Shown here: in pieces, positions 1 through 6,837 of the stretch
Position numbering within the stretch: the first letter of the stretch is position 1
Layout of the letters: every line of letters begins with the position of its first letter
NCBI RefSeq assembly: GCF_900100275.1
Contig: NZ_FNET01000033.1
Coordinates: 1 to 50,823 of the forward strand
DNA: 50,823 bases
DNA from: Lentzea albidocapillata subsp. violacea
Lineage (GTDB): Bacteria; Actinomycetota; Actinomycetes; Mycobacteriales; Pseudonocardiaceae
Direction of reading: 5' to 3'
Translations under genes and position numbers: made by a program
The notes under the pieces: model-generated
Told to the model about the DNA's origin: nothing
The model's input: only the letters and a program-made list of their open reading frames with translations
Databases searched by the model: none

Positions 1-308
1 GGACGGTCCAGCTCCGCCGCAAAGAAACTGGCCGCTGACTTCAAGATCTGGTTGGCCCGCCGCAGCTCACGGTTCTCCCGCTCCAGCTGCGCGAGCCGCT
101 CCGCGTCACCGCTCGTGGTGCCCGGCCGGTCCCCGGCGTCGGTCTCCGCGCGCTTCACCCAGGTCCGCAGCGCCTCGGGATGGATCCCGAGTTGGTCGGC
201 GATCCGCTTGATCGCACCAGTCGCGGCCGCTGGATCCCGGCGCGCCTCCACGGCCATCCGGGTCGCCCGCTCACGCAGTTCGTCTGGGTACTTCTTCGGT
301 GGGGCCAT
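1..308 (-). CDS. IS3-family transposase OrfA, partial (runs off the left edge)
   Basis: The reading frame starts at the ATG at 308-306 and is still open at base 1, giving 102 residues of the protein. The N-terminal half is the basic helix-turn-helix of IS3-type OrfA (MAPPKKYPDELRERA, then an IADQLGIHPEALRTWV recognition helix). A leucine-zipper-like segment (LAQLERENRELRRAN) follows and leads into the usual C-terminal ILKSAASFFAAELD. In this family OrfA is fused to the DDE catalytic OrfB by programmed frameshifting; OrfB would lie outside the window. The IS end should lie just right of base 308, but I could not define its inverted repeat. Family assignment is secure; completeness is unknown. 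Confidence 0.85.
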   Translation of the reverse strand, partial: MAPPKKYPDELRERATRMAVEARRDPAAATGAIKRIADQLGIHPEALRTWVKRAETDAGDRPGTTSGDAERLAQLERENRELRRANQILKSAASFFAAELDR

Positions 309-665
309 CAGTCCTCATCATCCAGGCTTGAATGTCTCCATCAAACCCGGTACGGAACAAGGGGCTTGTAAGCGGAGTCAAGCTTCGGCGGCGGACGTTG
401 GGCGACCGCGTGTGACGTCCGGCTGGACGCACACTGCGTCCAGGGTGATCCGTCCAGCACGGTGGGCCGACCGAACCATGAACGTCGTCGGTGCTCGGCG
501 GGATCGGGGCCCACAGGTCGTCTATGTGCGCTTCTGCAGAGAGGCGACAGCTGGTCCGCGAGGTGCACCTTTGTCGCGTAGGCCATCGGCACAGTCGATC
601 TCGTAGTTGACGACGCCCAGCCGGTCGCCCTCGACGCTGGAACGTCTCAGAGACCGACCTGAGGC
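309..665. other. Intergenic stretch without a supportable gene
   Basis: This lies between the IS3 fragment and the first CsoR-type operator. It should contain the terminal repeat of the IS within its first 50 bases. Open frames crossing it on either strand have arginine-rich, low-complexity translations without any recognisable motif, so none is called. Confidence 0.5.
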
Positions 666-681
666 ATACCCCGGGGGGTAG
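666..681. promoter_or_regulatory. CsoR-family operator, upstream copy
   Basis: The sequence ATACCCCGGGGGGTAG is a near-perfect 7-2-7 inverted repeat (one mismatch in the outermost base). It matches the ATACCCC-N2-GGGGTAT form of the second site, 55 bp downstream centre to centre. GC-rich palindromes of this type are bound by the CsoR/RcnR/CstR family; here the downstream genes point to a CstR-like persulfide sensor. No CsoR-family gene lies within the window. Confidence 0.6.
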
Positions 682-710
682 TTGCAGATCCGCGATGGGC
701 GAGCGTACGG

Positions 711-739
711 TTGAGCTCAAATACCCCCTGGGGTATATG
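711..739 (+). promoter_or_regulatory. Promoter with CsoR-type operator inside the spacer
   Basis: A -35 element TTGAGC (711-716) and a -10 element TATATG (734-739) are separated by 17 bp. The perfect palindrome ATACCCCCTGGGGTAT (721-736) fills the spacer and touches the -10, so bound repressor would block RNA polymerase directly. A Shine-Dalgarno AGGAG (742-746) and the ATG at 754 follow. The arrangement is seen directly; identification as CsoR/CstR-regulated is by family knowledge. Confidence 0.75.
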
Positions 740-753
740 AGAGGAGAACGGTC

Positions 754-2145
754 ATGCCGTTGAACGTCGAGGTCGTGGCGACCTCGTCATTGGGAGACCG
801 CAGTTACCTGGCGCATGACGGGCAGGTGGCGGTGGTGGTGGATCCGCAGCGGGACATCGACCGGGTCATTCAGCTCGCGGGCCGGCGTGGAGTGACGATC
901 ACCCATGTCGTGGAGACGCATCTGCACAACGACTACGTGTCCGGTGGCCTGGCACTGGCCAAGCTGACCGGTGCCCACTATGCCGTGGCTGCGGCTGATG
1001 ATGTCGCGTTCGAGCGGTTACCGGTGAGCGACGAAGACGAGATCGTCTTGTCGGACCGGATGCGGTTGACCGTGCTGGCGACGCCGGGACACACGTTCCA
1101 CCACGTGTCGTACGTGCTGCACGGCCCGGATGGGCCTGAAGGCGTCTTCACCGGAGGCTCGCTGCTGTTCGGAACGACCGGGCGCACGGATCTGCTCGGC
1201 AAGCAGCACGCCGACACGCTCGCGCACCACCAGCATGCGTCTGTGCGCCGGTTGGCTGACTCGCTGCCGGATGGTGCAGAGGTGTGGCCGACGCACGGCT
1301 TCGGCAGTTTCTGCTCGGCCTCCCAGGCGGACGCGCCGTCGTCGACGATCGGCCGGGAGAAGACAACAAATTCCGCCTTGCGGGTGGAAGCGGACGACTT
1401 CGTTGCCCAGTTGCTCGCCGGACTGGATGCCTACCCCGCCTACTACGCGCACATGGGCGTCCGCAACGCGCAGGGCGCCGAGTTGATCGACCTGACGCCC
1501 GTGCGGATCGCTGATCCGGCCGAGTTGCGGAGCAGGATCGACGCGCAAGAGTGGGTAGTGGATCTGCGTTCACGCAAGGCGTTCGCGCATCAGCACCTGG
1601 TCGGCACGCTGAGCTTCGGTCTGGACGGGCCGATGTCGACCTGGCTGGGCTGGATGGCGCCGCGGGGCGCGCCGATCACGCTGCTCGGCGAGTCCGCGGA
1701 GCAGGTGGCGCAGGCGCAGCGCGAGCTCGCGAGGATCGGGATCGACCGTCCAGCGGCCGCCGCAACCGGCACGCCAGAGCAGTGGGCCGGCGATGCGAAC
1801 CGGCTCGGCGAGTTGGCCGTGGCGACATTCTCGGACCTCGCGGCCGCGAGGTCCGGGCGAGTACCGCACGAACTCCCGCCCGCGGACGTGGTGCTGGACG
1901 TGCGGCTGACCGGTGAGTGGCAGCAGGGTCACCTTAGCGGTGCTGTGCACATCCCGTTGCCCGATTTGCCGCAACGGTTGGCGGAGGTGCCGGACGGGGC
2001 GGTGTGGGTGCACTGCCAGTCCGGTTACCGGGCATCCATCGCGGCGAGCGTGCTGGCTGCGGCAGGGCGTCGGGTCGTACACCTCGACGACGACTTCGGT
2101 ACGGCCCGCGACGCCAGCCTCGCCATGGCGGGAGACCAGTCGTGA
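754..2145 (+). CDS. MBL-fold persulfide dioxygenase-type hydrolase with rhodanese domains (CstB/ETHE1-like)
   Basis: A 463-residue protein predicted to oxidise protein- or thiol-bound persulfide to sulfite/thiosulfate in the cytoplasm. Residues 1-245 form a metallo-beta-lactamase fold with H56-L-H58-N-D60-Y61, H113 (GHTFHH), D146 (GRTD) and H181. The two-His-one-Asp iron set of ETHE1-type persulfide dioxygenases is therefore present, although the usual sixth motif residue His is Tyr61. A degenerate rhodanese domain without active-site Cys follows (about 255-345). The final rhodanese domain has the active loop C421-QSGYRA. The stop overlaps the next gene's GTG start. The operator and the two downstream genes form a cst-like sulfur detoxification operon. 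Start ATG 754 is supported by its ribosome binding site. Confidence 0.85.
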   Translation: MPLNVEVVATSSLGDRSYLAHDGQVAVVVDPQRDIDRVIQLAGRRGVTITHVVETHLHNDYVSGGLALAKLTGAHYAVAAADDVAFERLPVSDEDEIVLSDRMRLTVLATPGHTFHHVSYVLHGPDGPEGVFTGGSLLFGTTGRTDLLGKQHADTLAHHQHASVRRLADSLPDGAEVWPTHGFGSFCSASQADAPSSTIGREKTTNSALRVEADDFVAQLLAGLDAYPAYYAHMGVRNAQGAELIDLTPVRIADPAELRSRIDAQEWVVDLRSRKAFAHQHLVGTLSFGLDGPMSTWLGWMAPRGAPITLLGESAEQVAQAQRELARIGIDRPAAAATGTPEQWAGDANRLGELAVATFSDLAAARSGRVPHELPPADVVLDVRLTGEWQQGHLSGAVHIPLPDLPQRLAEVPDGAVWVHCQSGYRASIAASVLAAAGRRVVHLDDDFGTARDASLAMAGDQS

Positions 2146-2705
2146 AGCTGGAGGTCGCACAGCTGCGGCAACAGGTACAGTCCGGCACCGGCCCGCGGCT
2201 GATCGACGTGCGCACGCCCGGCGAGTTCGAAACCGCGCACATCCCCGGTTCCTACAACGTGCCGCTGGACCTATTGCGCGAGCACCGCGACGAACTGCGC
2301 GCTCACTTGGACGAGCAGGTAGTGCTGATCTGCCGATCAGGCAGACGCGCGGTGGAGGCCGAGCAAGCGCTGGCCGCCGCCGGACTACCCAACCTCCGCT
2401 TGCTCGACGGCGGCATCGACGCGTGGCAGGCAGCCGGCGGGGAGGTACGGCACGGCGAACCGCGCTGGGACCTGGAGCGTCAGGTCCGGCTGGTGGCCGG
2501 TGCGATCGTGCTCACCGCCGTCCTCGTCGGCTTGCTGGTGCCGCCGGTCACCTGGCTCGCAGGGCTGGTCGGTGCCGGACTGGTGGTCGCGGCGCTCACC
2601 AACACCTGCGTCATGGGCACGCTGCTGGCCAAGCTGCCGTACAACCGCGGCCCGCGCGCGACCTTCGAGGCCGTCGTTGCGGCTCTGGCCAGCGAACGCG
2701 GGTGA
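2142..2705 (+). CDS. Rhodanese-domain membrane protein (YgaP-like)
   Basis: 187 residues from a GTG that overlaps the previous stop (GTGA), indicating translational coupling. Residues 1-105 are a rhodanese domain with the active-site loop C64-RSGRRA. Two hydrophobic segments follow (about 115-155), ending in the TNTCVMGTLLAKLPYN signature of the DUF2892/YgaP membrane tail. It probably accepts sulfane sulfur at the membrane and passes it to the downstream TauE/SafE transporter, as in other cst-type operons. That transfer is inference from context. Confidence 0.8.
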   Translation: MKLEVAQLRQQVQSGTGPRLIDVRTPGEFETAHIPGSYNVPLDLLREHRDELRAHLDEQVVLICRSGRRAVEAEQALAAAGLPNLRLLDGGIDAWQAAGGEVRHGEPRWDLERQVRLVAGAIVLTAVLVGLLVPPVTWLAGLVGAGLVVAALTNTCVMGTLLAKLPYNRGPRATFEAVVAALASERG

Positions 2706-2707
2706 GC

Positions 2708-3565
2708 ATGATGCTCGTAGTCACGCTGCTCGCCGCCGTGCTGATCGGGCTCGCTCTGGGCGTGCTCGGCGGTGGCGGATCGATCCTCACTGTGCCGATC
2801 CTGGTCTACCTCGCTGATCTGGAGCCCAAGCAGGCGATCGCGATGTCGTTGTTCGTCGTCGGTGTCACCAGCGCCGTGGCTGCGGTGTCACATGCACGAG
2901 CCGGTCGAGTGCGCTGGCGTACGGGACTGGTGTTCGGCGCGGCAGGCATGGCTGGCGCGTACGGCGGCGGCAGGCTCGCCGAGCTCGTCCCCGGCACATG
3001 GTTGCTGGTGGGCTTCGCGTTGATGATGATCGCGACCGCAGTGGCGATGATCCGTGGTCGCCGCCACGGCGCCCCGACGAGGCCGCACGGAGAACTGCCG
3101 GTCGGCCGAGTCGTCGCCGAGGGGGTCGCAGTGGGTGCTGTCACCGGCTTGGTCGGCGCGGGCGGTGGCTTCCTGGTCGTACCCGCTCTGGCGTTGTTGG
3201 GCGGGCTCCCGATGGCGGTCGCGGTCGGCACGTCGCTGGTGGTGATCGCCATGAAGTCTTTCGCCGGGCTGGCCGGCTACTTGGCGACCGTCGACATCGA
3301 CTGGACGCTCGCCGTGATGGTCACCGCTGCGGCGGTAATCGGCAGCCTCATGGGTGGCAAGCTGGCAGGACGGATCCCCGAGACACTACTGCGCAAGGCG
3401 TTCGGCTGGTTCGTGCTCGTGATGGGCGGCTTCGTCCTGGTCCAGCAGCTGCCTGTGGCGGCGGCCTGGGTCGTCGTCCCAGTCCTGCTCGTCGCCGGCG
3501 CGGGTAGCGCGTGGCTCGTGCGGCGCAAGCGCCGCGAGGTCACGGCAGGCGGCGTTCCCGAGTAA
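2708..3565 (+). CDS. TauE/SafE-family sulfite/organosulfonate exporter
   Basis: 285 residues and about eight membrane segments, with the duplicated Gly-rich signature of the family: GVLGGGGSILTVPILV near the N-terminus and GAGGGFLVVPALALLGG near residue 150. The start is placed at ATG 2708, two bases after the preceding stop; an in-frame GTG at 2702 that overlaps the stop is an alternative. As the third gene of the persulfide operon it most likely exports sulfite or a related sulfur oxyanion produced by the dioxygenase. A basic C-terminus (RRKRREV) follows the last helix. Confidence 0.8.
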   Translation: MMLVVTLLAAVLIGLALGVLGGGGSILTVPILVYLADLEPKQAIAMSLFVVGVTSAVAAVSHARAGRVRWRTGLVFGAAGMAGAYGGGRLAELVPGTWLLVGFALMMIATAVAMIRGRRHGAPTRPHGELPVGRVVAEGVAVGAVTGLVGAGGGFLVVPALALLGGLPMAVAVGTSLVVIAMKSFAGLAGYLATVDIDWTLAVMVTAAAVIGSLMGGKLAGRIPETLLRKAFGWFVLVMGGFVLVQQLPVAAAWVVVPVLLVAGAGSAWLVRRKRREVTAGGVPE

Positions 3566-3750
3566 GGGCCGCCACCCGGACCTCACCGGTCCGGCCATTG
3601 ACCAAAAGCCGCCAAGTGCTGCTGCGACGCAGTAAGCAGGTTGTCGCAGACGTGGGGGGACTCGGTGGTGGCTATACGACCACTCTGCGGAGCCGTACAC
3701 CCACATCGATGGTGAGACCCTGCAATGAGTGGTGGCGTCCAGCTCAAAGC

Positions 3751-4190
3751 TCATTTTCGTACAGACCTGCCAGGTTCGATTGGGTGAGTACTTCCCATAG
3801 ATGGGGCGACTGGGAGTAGGACCCACGTGAGGTGTTCGCGTTGATCGAACACCTCGCCTGGGTCGAGTCGCTGCAGGATGGGGCAGTCGCGTTCGGCGTG
3901 GGGCCGGTCACAGGTCGTCGTCAGCCCGGTCAGCCCGTCGTGCAGGGCCTGAAGATCAGCGATTCGCCGTTCGAGATCGGTGATTTTCCCGCTGGCCATG
4001 GCACGGGTTTGGTCGCAGCTGTCCGGGCCGCCGCCGGCCAGGTGCAGCAGTGTGTCCACTTCGGTCAGCGTGAAGCCCAGTTCCTGCGCGCGTTTGATGA
4101 ACCGCACCCGCCGCACCGCGTCGTCCGGGTAGCGGCGGTACCCGGAGGCGGACCGTTGTGGCTTGGGCAGGAGCCCGAGGCGCACGTTCG
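3751..4190 (-). pseudogene. Truncated mercury-type MerR regulator
   Basis: The frame preserves the MerR winged-helix region (LGLLPKPQRSASGYRRYPDD), the GFTL-TEVDTLL dimer-entry helix and a C-terminal metal site. That site has three cysteines (GPDSC, TTTC, RDCPIL), the triad spacing of Hg(II)-MerR. The first helix-turn-helix is missing: the sequence jumps from unrelated residues ending NEANV straight to RLGLLPKP, losing the VxTxRYYER segment. There is no credible start codon at the junction. It lies in a stretch of other decayed genes, so I call it a remnant. The exact upstream boundary is uncertain. Confidence 0.7.
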
Positions 4191-4339
4191 CCTCGTTTCT
4201 CGGGGGATCGCACTGGCCCGCACTGCTCGCGCTGTGGGTTTTGCTAGGTGCCGGATGCTCCCTCGCGCTGACTCCCGGGTGCGCGGTTCTTGCGCCGATC
4301 CGCCAACTCGGGCGATCGTCATGCATTGTTCGCCGCAGA

Positions 4340-4505
4340 CTTCGCGCTTTCTCACGCCTGCTGGCTGCTGTGCTATCCGGTGGCCGGATGGGCGGCCAGC
4401 GCTGCCAACATGACCACGCCTTCGTGATCCTCGGTGGGTATCACGGCAGTCGCCGCACTCATCGCGGCGAGGTTGTGGCCGAGGCAGGATCCAGCGGCTC
4501 GTACA
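4340..4505 (+). pseudogene. Remnant of an MFS transporter
   Basis: Two short pieces read like parts of an actinobacterial major facilitator: HACWLLCYPVAGWAA at about 4355-4400 and GITAVAALIAARLWPRQDP at about 4436-4495. In family members such segments are separated by well over 100 residues, which would mean a large internal deletion. The two pieces are in different frames. It is recognised only by eye and would need a profile search. Confidence 0.35.
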
Positions 4506-4544
4506 TCCGTCCTGCCCGCTGCCGTTCGCCTGCCTCGCCGGAGG

Positions 4545-4747
4545 GAAGGCCGCCGAGGCAGGCTGCTGCTGCCGACCAGGCCCGCCGCTTCGCGTGGCTC
4601 GCCGGAGCCGCCTGCCTGCTGTGCTGTCTCGTGCCGGTGCTGGGAGTCGCCGCAGTGGTGAGCATTGGAACGTGGTTGGTACTTCGGCATCGACGGCGGC
4701 ACAGCTGCGTCGGTGACGGATGTGAATGTCAGACTTCCGGATCATGA
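4545..4747 (+). pseudogene. Decayed copy of the small MerT-like membrane protein
   Basis: This is nearly identical to the gene at 32482-32736. It keeps the CLLCCLVPVLG helix and the C-terminal HSCVGDGCECQ, but the start codon is lost (GATGCC in the intact copy is GAGGCA here). A 63-bp in-frame segment covering the second hydrophobic region has been deleted, apparently between two short GCCGC repeats. The flanking sequence continues into a ynfA pseudogene exactly as in the intact copy. It is the middle of a decayed duplicate of the 31.7-33.06 kb module. Confidence 0.75.
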
Positions 4748-5060
4748 TGGTGCTGCGTTCGGTGGTGTTGTTCGTGCTCGCCGCGGTGGCGGAGATCGGC
4801 GGCGCCTGGCTGGTGTGGCAAGGACTGCGGGAAGACCGGGGTCTGCTGTGGATTGCCGGCGGCGTGCTGGCGCTCGCCGCGTACGGCTCGTCGCGACGTT
4901 CCAGCCCGATCCGAACTTCGGCCGGATCCTCGCCGCGTGCGGCGGAGTCCTCGTCGCCGGATCACTGGCCTGGGGGCAGGTGATGGACGGCGTCCGGCCG
5001 GATAGATGGGATTACACCGACGCCGTCATCTGCCTGCCTGGCGTCGCGGTGATCATGTAA
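4744..5060 (+). pseudogene. Frameshifted ynfA (UPF0060) copy
   Basis: The DNA closely matches the intact ynfA at 32733-33062, but one base is missing near 4888-4892 (GGCTTTGTCG in the intact copy is GGCTCGTCG here). This shifts the frame after about 50 residues. The second half can still be read in another frame up to a premature TAA at 5058-5060, where the intact gene has TAC. A Tyr-to-Cys change (LAAYGG to LAACGG) is also visible. It is non-functional unless the frameshift is a sequencing error. Confidence 0.8.
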
Positions 5061-5121
5061 GCACCCCGAGGCTGACCAGATTTGGCGTGCATTGACCCGC
5101 TGAGAGCGGGACAGTGGTGAG

Positions 5122-5574
5122 GTGAGCGCATCGCGCGGAGCACCGGTGCTGGTGGTCGGATTCGACGATCAAGCGGCCAGCCTGGCCGCGTTGCGCACGG
5201 CGGCGGATCTCGCGCTCCGGCTCGGCGCGGACCTGCATGTGGTGCACGGCATCGATGCACGCGACCAGCCCGTCGACCCCGACGCAGACGTCGACACCTG
5301 GGACAACTACAGGCACAAGGCGCTGGACCATCTGCGTGCGCAGGTCGAGCAGGCCTTGGCCGCACATCCTGGTGCCTGGACCTATCACGCCGCAGACGGA
5401 AACCCCGCCAAGTTGCTGGTCAGGATCGCCGATGAGCAAGAGGCTTTGATGATCGTGGTCGGCACGCACCGGCACCGCTCGCTCGCCAGGATGATGCGAG
5501 GCTCGGTGAGCCGCGGCGTGGCCAGAGCCGCCCATCACCCCGTCTTGCTCGTCGCCGACCCCACAGGGCGTTGA
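5122..5574 (+). CDS. Universal stress protein (UspA domain)
   Basis: 150 residues, a single Usp domain starting at GTG 5122. The N-terminal strand VLVVGFDDQAASLAAL and the C-terminal VVGTHRHRSLARMMRGSVS-RGVARAAHHPVLLV fit the alpha/beta fold. The ATP-loop pattern G-2x-G-9x-G(S/T) is only partly kept: the second Gly is His, so ATP binding is doubtful. It is convergent with the crcB pair, with only 6 bp between stop codons. Its stress signal cannot be told from sequence. Confidence 0.8.
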   Translation: MSASRGAPVLVVGFDDQAASLAALRTAADLALRLGADLHVVHGIDARDQPVDPDADVDTWDNYRHKALDHLRAQVEQALAAHPGAWTYHAADGNPAKLLVRIADEQEALMIVVGTHRHRSLARMMRGSVSRGVARAAHHPVLLVADPTGR

Positions 5575-5580
5575 CCAGCT

Positions 5581-5949
5581 TCAGCCGATCAGCGCCACGG
5601 TGGTCGTGAACGCGAGCAACACCGCGCCGAGTCCCGCGATGATGCTCACAGCGGCGTTCAGCACGGCATACAGGTAGGCGTTCTGCTCGACCAGGCGCAG
5701 GGTCTCGTAGCTGAAGGTGCTGTAGGTCGTCAGTGCCCCGCAGAATCCGGTGCCCACCAGCGTGAACACCTGACTCGGCAGGGCGGTGCCGGCTCCGGCG
5801 AGAGCCCCCAGGAGCAGGCACCCGGCGAGGTTGACGCTGAAGGTGCCCCACGGGAACAGGCTGTCGTGACGCGACTGCACGAACCGGTCGGTCAAGTACC
5901 GCAGTGGAGCGCCGACCATGGCGCCGACGAACACCAGCACTGCCGTCAC
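5581..5949 (-). CDS. crcB: Fluoride channel CrcB/Fluc, second subunit gene
   Basis: 122 residues with four hydrophobic segments. Fluc signatures are present: GAPLRYLTDR after the first helix, FPWGTFSVNLAGC in the second and GFCGALTTYSTFSYE in the third. It starts at GTG 5949-5947, overlapping the stop of the upstream crcB (GTGA). In Gram-positive bacteria two tandem crcB genes often encode the two halves of a heterodimeric fluoride channel in the membrane. A fluoride riboswitch candidate precedes the pair. Confidence 0.88.
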   Translation of the reverse strand: MTAVLVFVGAMVGAPLRYLTDRFVQSRHDSLFPWGTFSVNLAGCLLLGALAGAGTALPSQVFTLVGTGFCGALTTYSTFSYETLRLVEQNAYLYAVLNAAVSIIAGLGAVLLAFTTTVALIG

Positions 5950-6425
5950 GACTGCCTCCCCAACGTCGCGGTACGGGTGATCCACACTCCGGCGAGCACG
6001 GCGAGCATGGCGGCCAGGAACGTGCCGGCGAGATACACGAACGCCAGGGCGACGGCGCCGGGATGCAGCAGATCGCGGATCTCCAGGGCATAGGTCGAGA
6101 AGGTGGTGAACCCGCCCAGGACACCCACACCGAGGAACGGGCGAACCAGCCGGTGAGCGGTCCACACCTCCGTGATCAGCACCATCAAGACGCCGATCAG
6201 CAAGCAGCCGAGCGTGTTGATGACGAAAGTGCCCCACGGGAACTGGCCCGGTCGGGTCGGCAGAAGAAGCGTGAGCCCGTAGCGGGCCAACGCACCGAGA
6301 CCACCGCCAAGCGCGACCGTGGCCAGTACAGGCCCGTGGTGGTACACGAGTTCACGACGGTGCGCCGGGACGTGGAGATCGATGTCGGGGTCGATCGGAT
6401 CGGTGAGTTCGATCTCGTTGGCCAC
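5946..6425 (-). CDS. crcB: Fluoride channel CrcB/Fluc, first subunit gene
   Basis: 159 residues from GTG 6425-6423, chosen because AGGAG (6437-6433) lies 7 nt upstream. An acidic 35-residue extension (EIELTDPIDPDIDLHVP) precedes the four-helix core. Fluc motifs are GALARYGLTLL, FPWGTFVINTLGC and GGFTTFSTYALE. It is translationally coupled to the second crcB by overlapping stop and start. The ribosome binding site is part of a predicted regulatory hairpin. It would expel fluoride that enters as HF, consistent with an anion/metalloid stress island. Confidence 0.88.
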   Translation of the reverse strand: MANEIELTDPIDPDIDLHVPAHRRELVYHHGPVLATVALGGGLGALARYGLTLLLPTRPGQFPWGTFVINTLGCLLIGVLMVLITEVWTAHRLVRPFLGVGVLGGFTTFSTYALEIRDLLHPGAVALAFVYLAGTFLAAMLAVLAGVWITRTATLGRQS

Positions 6426-6432
6426 GGACACA

Positions 6433-6536
6433 CTCCTACTCAGGTGCCGGGCACGTGTGGGTACCCGGTCGAGTAGGGACTGTTGGCAGCTCGGCGCTGC
6501 GGTTCTCCGGAACGGAGCGGCGAGCCCCACCGCCGC
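6433..6536 (-). promoter_or_regulatory. Candidate fluoride (crcB) riboswitch with ribosome-binding-site switch
   Basis: Read on the minus strand, 6534-6519 gives GGCGGUGGGGCUCGCC, the first stem of the crcB motif (consensus GGCGAUGG...CGCC). ACCGC follows at 6503-6499 and CAGUCCCUAC at 6482-6473. GGGGCU can pair with AGUCCC as in the known aptamer. Downstream, CCUACUC (6477-6471) is complementary over 7 bases to GAGUAGG (6441-6435), which contains the Shine-Dalgarno of crcB, with an inner CCGGG/CCCGG stem between. Fluoride binding would hold the CCUAC strand and free the site. Aptamer identity rests on manual matching. Confidence 0.5.
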
Positions 6537-6687
6537 TGCCGCACACGCTACCGACACGAACAGCGACCCTGGAGAGCGATGTGGTCGGCTTCACGGCAGC
6601 AAGTCATCGCTGACCCGCTGCTGGTTGAGGCCGGTGCTGCTGATCGAGTGGGCCTGCCGCTGGCGGCTGAGCAGGACCAGCGTCACT

Positions 6688-6740
6688 CACCCCTGCGGTG
6701 CACACGGAGGGCAGGGGTGCGATACGCCATCAGCACCCCT
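6688..6740 (-). terminator. Two overlapping hairpins downstream of the SulP gene
   Basis: CACCCCTGC (6688-6696) pairs with GCAGGGGTG (6711-6719), and AGGGGTGC (6713-6720) alternatively pairs with GCACCCCT (6733-6740). The two stems are mutually exclusive. They lie about 100 bp past the SulP stop in its transcription direction and before crcB, so they probably end or attenuate read-through. There is no clear U-tract. The rest of 6541-6837 shows nothing recognisable. Confidence 0.35.
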
Positions 6741-6837
6741 CGAGTCGCAGGCGAGTAACTGCGGCGCCGGGCGGTCACGAACCTGCGGCCTTGCATCCCG
6801 TCAGCTGTCGCGCCGCCTGTGGCAGAAACATCGATCG

